This document shows positions 59,547 through 64,000 of a DNA stretch of 64,000 nucleotides, in pieces. Origin of the DNA: Gibbula magus. Its lineage: Eukaryota; Mollusca; Gastropoda; Trochida; Trochidae. Both the position numbers and the translations under genes were made by a program. Every line of letters starts with the position of its first letter. Position 1 is the stretch's first letter. Under the pieces are notes generated by a model. It was not told where the DNA came from. It did not search any database and saw nothing but the letters and a program-made list of their open reading frames with translations. The DNA lies in assembly GCA_936450465.1 (NCBI GenBank), contig OW388291.1, forward strand, positions 86,039,099 to 86,103,098, written 5' to 3'.

Positions 59547-61237
59547 TCATCTCGATGAGATATGGCATAGGTAACATATTGTGAGAATGCTGTTATTGTT
59601 ATCAGAAGAAAGGATTTGTTTAAATGCTAAAGCAGGAGGCTTGGAAAGATAATAATCATGGATATTCTTTTTCCGTAAATCGTCGTAAGATTGACAAACA
59701 AATAGAAAATGGATTTCGTTTTCAACGGCTACTTTACACAATGGACATATTCTATTGCTTTTGTCGACAGATTTGTACCTACCTTCATTAATCATTAAAT
59801 TTGACAGACCTCATCTGAATCGTATCAATGAATACCTTAACTTCTTGGATGTTAAATGTGAAAGATATCTTTCAGGTTGGAGTAGGCTTTTAAAGAGTCT
59901 ATATGAATCATAACGTGAGCTATTATCTAATGTCGACTGCCAATCTTGATTAAACATATTAAATGCTGTTTCTCGAAATTGATACAAGCCTGGCTCAGCC
60001 AAACAAAACCATAACCATGAGAAAACAAAATATTTCGAACGTTGGATGCCCGTGTTACTTTCCCTAAATCATCTAAATGAACAAGCATGTTGAAAGCCTT
60101 CTTAGGTAGTATGCATACATATTATTTTTAACCAAAATTTCTAACATCTAACATAAGCATTAATGTACAACGGGTATCTCCTACATTCCCCATAAACCAT
60201 ACATGTTGGAGTCGATTGACCGACACAAAGGAACTTTTTACACGCTAACAGATGTACCTTTTCGATGCATTCAAAACGTTGGAATCCCCATATTTCTGAT
60301 CCATAAAGTAAAATTGGTTGTATTTGACAATCAAAAAGTTTAAAATATATTTTAGGCGTCAACACGCCAAAATTATGCATAATTCCTTGCTCTTAATGCT
60401 AAAATCTGCAAGAGATTTCTTTAAATTTACTGTTGTATTAAACATAAATCCCAAATATTTATACTTGTTACTTACGATCACGGGCTGATTATCATAAAAC
60501 CATTTTTCTTTAGATGCTACCGGCCCACCTTTTCTGAAAATTAAAATTTTTGTTTTATCCAAATAAAAAGTTAATCTATATGTTTGAGAGTAATGTTCTA
60601 AAATATGTAACTGGTTTTGTAGCCCAACTACTGTTTCTGAAATAAGGACAATATCATCGGCAAATAGAAGTATAAACATTTCTATCAGGTCTGGGAACAT
60701 TTGAACACCATGTTTCCCGTTTGTTATAACTTCATGGTATAAATCATTGATAAAGAAGGAAAAGAGAATTGGACAGAGAACACAACCCTGTCGCAAGCCT
60801 ATTGGACACTCAAAAAAGTCAGTCATATTTTCACCACAACGTACACAAGCTTTAACGTTCTCATACATTGACTTCAACAATTTATACATTTTTACTTTTA
60901 GACCAGAATTGCGTAAACAATACCAAAGTTTTGATCGATCAACCGAATCAAACGCTTTCTGGAAATCAACAAAAGCAACATATAGCTTACGCTTTCGTCG
61001 AGATAAGGATTTCTGAAGTAATGCAAACAGTGTAAATATATGATCTGATGTTGAATAATTTTTTCTGAAACCAGCTTGCGATTCTGGGATAATATGATTC
61101 ATATTTGACCATCTTGAAAGTCTATTATTAAGGATTGTGTTAATAATGTGGAAATACCTCTATAGTTATCTGGGTTTGAACGATCACCTTTCTTATGTTG
61201 AGGAATAATAACTGACATTGCCCAATTACAATCATTT
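59547..61237 (-). pseudogene. 5'-truncated, degenerate LINE ORF2 (minus strand)
   Basis: The reading begins at 61,237 inside RT: NDCNWAMSVIIPQHKKGD, RSNPDNYRGIS, then after stops PESQAGFRKNYST (61,102 down), FVDFQKAFDSVDR, GLRQGCVLCPILFSFFIND and the catalytic FADDIVLIS. A frameshift at about 60,375 moves the frame to MHNFGVLTPKIYF, then LLYGSEIWGF and VYGECRRYPLY. Several stops follow before the zinc-knuckle tail (RICPLCKVAVENEIHFLFVC, 59,795-59,547). It would have encoded the reverse transcriptase of a non-LTR element. The upstream half of RT, any endonuclease and ORF1 are missing. Clade is not assigned. Confidence 0.88.
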
Positions 61238-62590
61238 GGAATAGGTGGTAAATTACTTGATTGGTTTGACAGTTATCTCAAAGGGAGAGTTCAGAAAGTA
61301 GCTATAAATGATTATAATTCAGAGTATAGATCTGTATTAGCAGGCGTTCCCCAAGGGTCGGTGCTTGGGCCATTATTATTTCTTGTTTATATAAACGATC
61401 TTGTAGAACATATAGACTGTAATATAAAACTTTTTGCAGATGATACTTCACTTTATGTTATCATAGATGATCCTATCCAAGACGCGATGCACCTAAATAA
61501 TGATTTAGACTTGATTTCTCATTGGGCTCAGAAATGGCAAGTGAAATTTAATCCTTCGAAGACTGAAACTATACAGTTTACTAAAAAACGTTCCATAGAT
61601 CCTATTCCAAGATTATCAATGCAAGATACTCCTGTAAATGAAATTTCTGAACATAAACATTTAGGCCTCTGGTTTAAAAAAGATGCCAATTGGAATGTGC
61701 AAATACGTTCTATATCTGATAAAGTTTCACCAATGATAAATTGTTTAAGAAGTTTTAAATACCGTTTATCTAGAAAAACGCTATTAAAAATGTATACATC
61801 CTTTATATTGCCATTATTTGATTATTGTAGCTGTATTTGGGATAATTGTACACTAACTCAGGCATCAAAGCTTGAAAATTTACAGCTTGATGCACTTAGA
61901 ACAATATGTGGGGCTACACGGGGAACAAATCATAATAAACTATACTCAGAAACTAATCTTCTTCCCCTTGTAGAAAGAAGAAGAATCCAGAAACTGGCTC
62001 TATTTCATAAAATGATAAATAAGAAAACACCAGATTACTTAAACAGTCTTGTGCCAGAATCTGTTTCTGAGAGAAACCCGTATAACTTAAGAAATTCCTC
62101 AAATTTACAACAAAATTTTGTTAGAACATCTTCATATGCAAAATCATTTTTGCCAAATACTATTGAACTTTGGAATTCTCTATCTGAGGAAGTTAGACAA
62201 ATACAATCAGTAAATGAATTCAAAAATAGAATTACACCAACTTGTAAAACTTCTTTTGGGTTTGATATCAACATTGGAAACAGGTTTTGTCAAATTATTC
62301 ACTGCAGATTGAGACTAGAATGCAGTGATTTAAGTGGCCATAAAGTTAAGAGATTTATATCAGAAAATCCATCATGCTGTTGTGGTGCTGCATATGAAGA
62401 CACTATTCATTATCTCTTTGTATGTCCTAACTATACTGCCATTAGAAACACTTTATTTTATTACAAACATGGGTATAACATAAATGACGCTCTGTATGGC
62501 AACCTCAACTTATCAGTATCTGTAAATCATTATATAATCAAATCGGTACATGACTTCATTACCACATCAAAACGATTTACTCCATTTTAA
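61238..62590 (+). pseudogene. 5'-truncated LINE ORF2, open to its stop (plus strand)
   Basis: The frame starts inside RT at GIGGKLLDWFDSYLKGRVQK, then AGVPQGSVLGPLLFLVYIND and the catalytic FADDTSLYV. It is open through the C-terminal region (TNLLPLVERRRIQKLALF) to a CCHC tail (CCCGAAYEDTIHYLFVC) and stop at 62,590. No stop breaks its 450 codons, so truncation is fairly recent. Jockey/CR1-like by these motifs (inference). It lacks endonuclease and the first half of RT, so it cannot move by itself. It joins a different LINE head to head at 61,237/61,238. Its 3' UTR has aataaa near 62,826. Confidence 0.9.
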
Positions 62591-62885
62591 GTTTATATAT
62601 ATCATTTTTTTTATCATATTTTATTTGATTTGGTCCATTGCTGAACTAATGTACGTTGTAAGTATGAATTATTATATTCATGTGTGTGCAAATTATTGGT
62701 TATTATATGTACTTTTGTAATTACAAGATGAAATGTACGTCGCATAATTTTGTTTTCTTATGGAGACTGAGGCATTAACATAAGCCATTGGCTTGTTTGC
62801 CGATCCATTTCTGTATAATTATGGAAATAAATATGTTTAAACTATAGCTAGTAAGAATTTTTTAAATGATGGCATATTTTTGTCA
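62591..62885 (+). other. 3' UTR of the plus-strand LINE
   Basis: AT-rich tail following the ORF2 stop, with a polyadenylation-like aataaa near 62,826. No clear poly(A) or target duplication was found. Confidence 0.45.
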
Positions 62886-63183
62886 GGATTAGAGCAGGTA
62901 TTTTAAAGCTAAAAGAAAATGAGGAGCGGTGGCTAGGAATTGACTATCAACAACGTGTATGCCCTATGTGCAATACAGGAATCGAAGAAGAGTTCCATTT
63001 TATATTGAAATGAGATTTTTATGACAATTTAAGAACCCATTACATACCACATTTGTATTATGATAACCCAACAATCTATAAATTCAATCAATTTATGTCC
63101 TCTATATCTGTAAATTTACTGAACAATTTATGCCAATATTTATGTCTAAGTTTTGAATTAAGACATAATCATCTTAATAGATA
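62886..63183 (+). pseudogene. LINE C-terminal fragment with stop at a zinc-knuckle Cys
   Basis: Reads RIRAGILKLKENEERWLGID, then RVCPMCNTGIEEEFHFILK and a TGA where the fourth zinc ligand (Cys, TGT or TGC) is expected, then DFYDNLRTHYIPHLYYDN to a normal stop. This is the end of a LINE ORF2, similar to 59,547-59,795 on the other strand. Only the tail remains. Confidence 0.7.
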
Positions 63184-64000
63184 GTTACTATGTGTCTAAT
63201 CAGGACCTATATGTTAATCGTTTTACTATTCTAGCAGGGAATCAACCCTTCAAACTCTCAGCCGCGCCGATTCTTTCTGAACTTAACTGATAGCGGTCAA
63301 CTGAGCAATGCACAGGTCCACGTGCCACCAAAAAGTATCATCCACCTTTGCTCACAGATGTTAATCAAGACCAACTGGGCCATGTTCAAGAGAGGTTTCA
63401 AAGTATTCGCTCAAAGAGCGATTACTTTTAAACCTCTCTTGAACGCGATTGCTCAATGCAGCGCTACGTAGCAAGGCGAGCAAACTTCGAGGAATCGCAC
63501 CGTGTCGTTCAGGAAAGAATGCGCTACATTGAGCGCTACCTTGAGCGATCAATAAGCGATTATAAGCGCTCGCTGTTATGGAACGGAAGCCCAATGTGCC
63601 TTTTGCTGATTTGTAGTTTCATTGACCTAAGCGCGAAGCGGGTGTGTGTTAGCTATGCTCGCTTTTATACTTGTTATAGCATTTTACCAATCATTGTGTA
63701 TGTATATTATATTGATTAGAATGAGCATTTCATGATTCATATCCAATTATATGTATTCATAATTGAATTTAAGAACTTGTCGGCTGTTTACTATTCCTAG
63801 ACTTACTGAATATCATTAAACTTGTTCAATTTGATTGAAATGGAATACATACAATCATTACGATTTTAAAAAGCTAGTGTTGTCACGCAAATGGTTTAAA
63901 TACCGACTGTTTGACACTTATAGCATTTGACAATATAGAGACTGTTCTAACCAATAGAATGTGAAAAGGGATGGGTGGTTCTTCGAGGTACACATCTTTT
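63184..64000. other. Intergenic with a small inverted repeat, no gene recognised
   Basis: A palindrome (63,384-63,444; gttcaagagaggttt and reverse complement) is followed by several gagcgat/gcgctac words to about 63,580, suggesting a small foldback element. Frames here have no motifs. Confidence 0.5.

Overview
This is eukaryotic nuclear DNA from an invertebrate, most likely a lophotrochozoan and probably a mollusc. The evidence is introns with GT-AG sites, AT-rich intergenic sequence, BEL/Pao, DIRS-type and LINE retroelements, a tRNA-derived SINE of the kind common in bivalves and gastropods, and the 'agttatctccctt' motif frequent in molluscan repeats. The species is inferred and not proven. 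The window is mostly mobile elements, satellite and duplicated sequence. It holds one convincing host-type gene, present twice.

Layout. 1.2-6.3 kb: a DIRS-type tyrosine-recombinase retrotransposon on the minus strand (Gag, RT/RNase H and YR frames, two nonsense codons) with short direct terminal repeats and a 77-bp perfect inverted repeat at its 3' side. 7.2 kb: a short tRNA-like element with terminal inverted repeats. 9.3 kb: a LINE relic. 10.2 kb: a promoter-like stretch. 11.6-13.1 kb: a 24-unit, 61-bp minisatellite. 13.1-15.3 kb: block X, repeated at 51.9-54.1 kb. 15.3 kb: a hammerhead-ribozyme-like core. 17.0 kb: a LINE relic.

17.5-32.9 kb is block Y, copy 1. It carries a five-exon minus-strand gene for an SGNH/GDSL-hydrolase-like protein and ends in a 212-bp satellite. 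It is interrupted by a complete, apparently new BEL/Pao retrotransposon (23,916-31,029) with LTRs in which I see no difference, a 5-bp target duplication and a 1,969-codon ORF. A 200-N assembly gap lies at 32,862-33,061. 38.7-47 kb is block Y, copy 2, with the same gene, the empty insertion site and a longer satellite (to about 49.15 kb). Because X and Y run X-Y-gap-Y'-X', all in direct orientation, the arrangement is either segmental duplication or two haplotypes joined in assembly.

The right end (49-64 kb) holds a 281-bp near-perfect hairpin with tRNA B-box sequences, a 192-bp hairpin insertion with 17-bp target duplications, a 394-bp tandem duplication, a SINE with 13-bp target duplications, a 1.13-kb palindrome carrying an exon-like reading frame, and four LINE pieces, two of them abutting head to head at 61,237/61,238.

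Apart from the SGNH gene, which may be a host enzyme or a domesticated element domain, coding capacity belongs to selfish elements. The least described items are the SGNH gene with its in-phase duplicated 63-bp exon, the exon-bearing palindrome, and the tRNA-like hairpin family.
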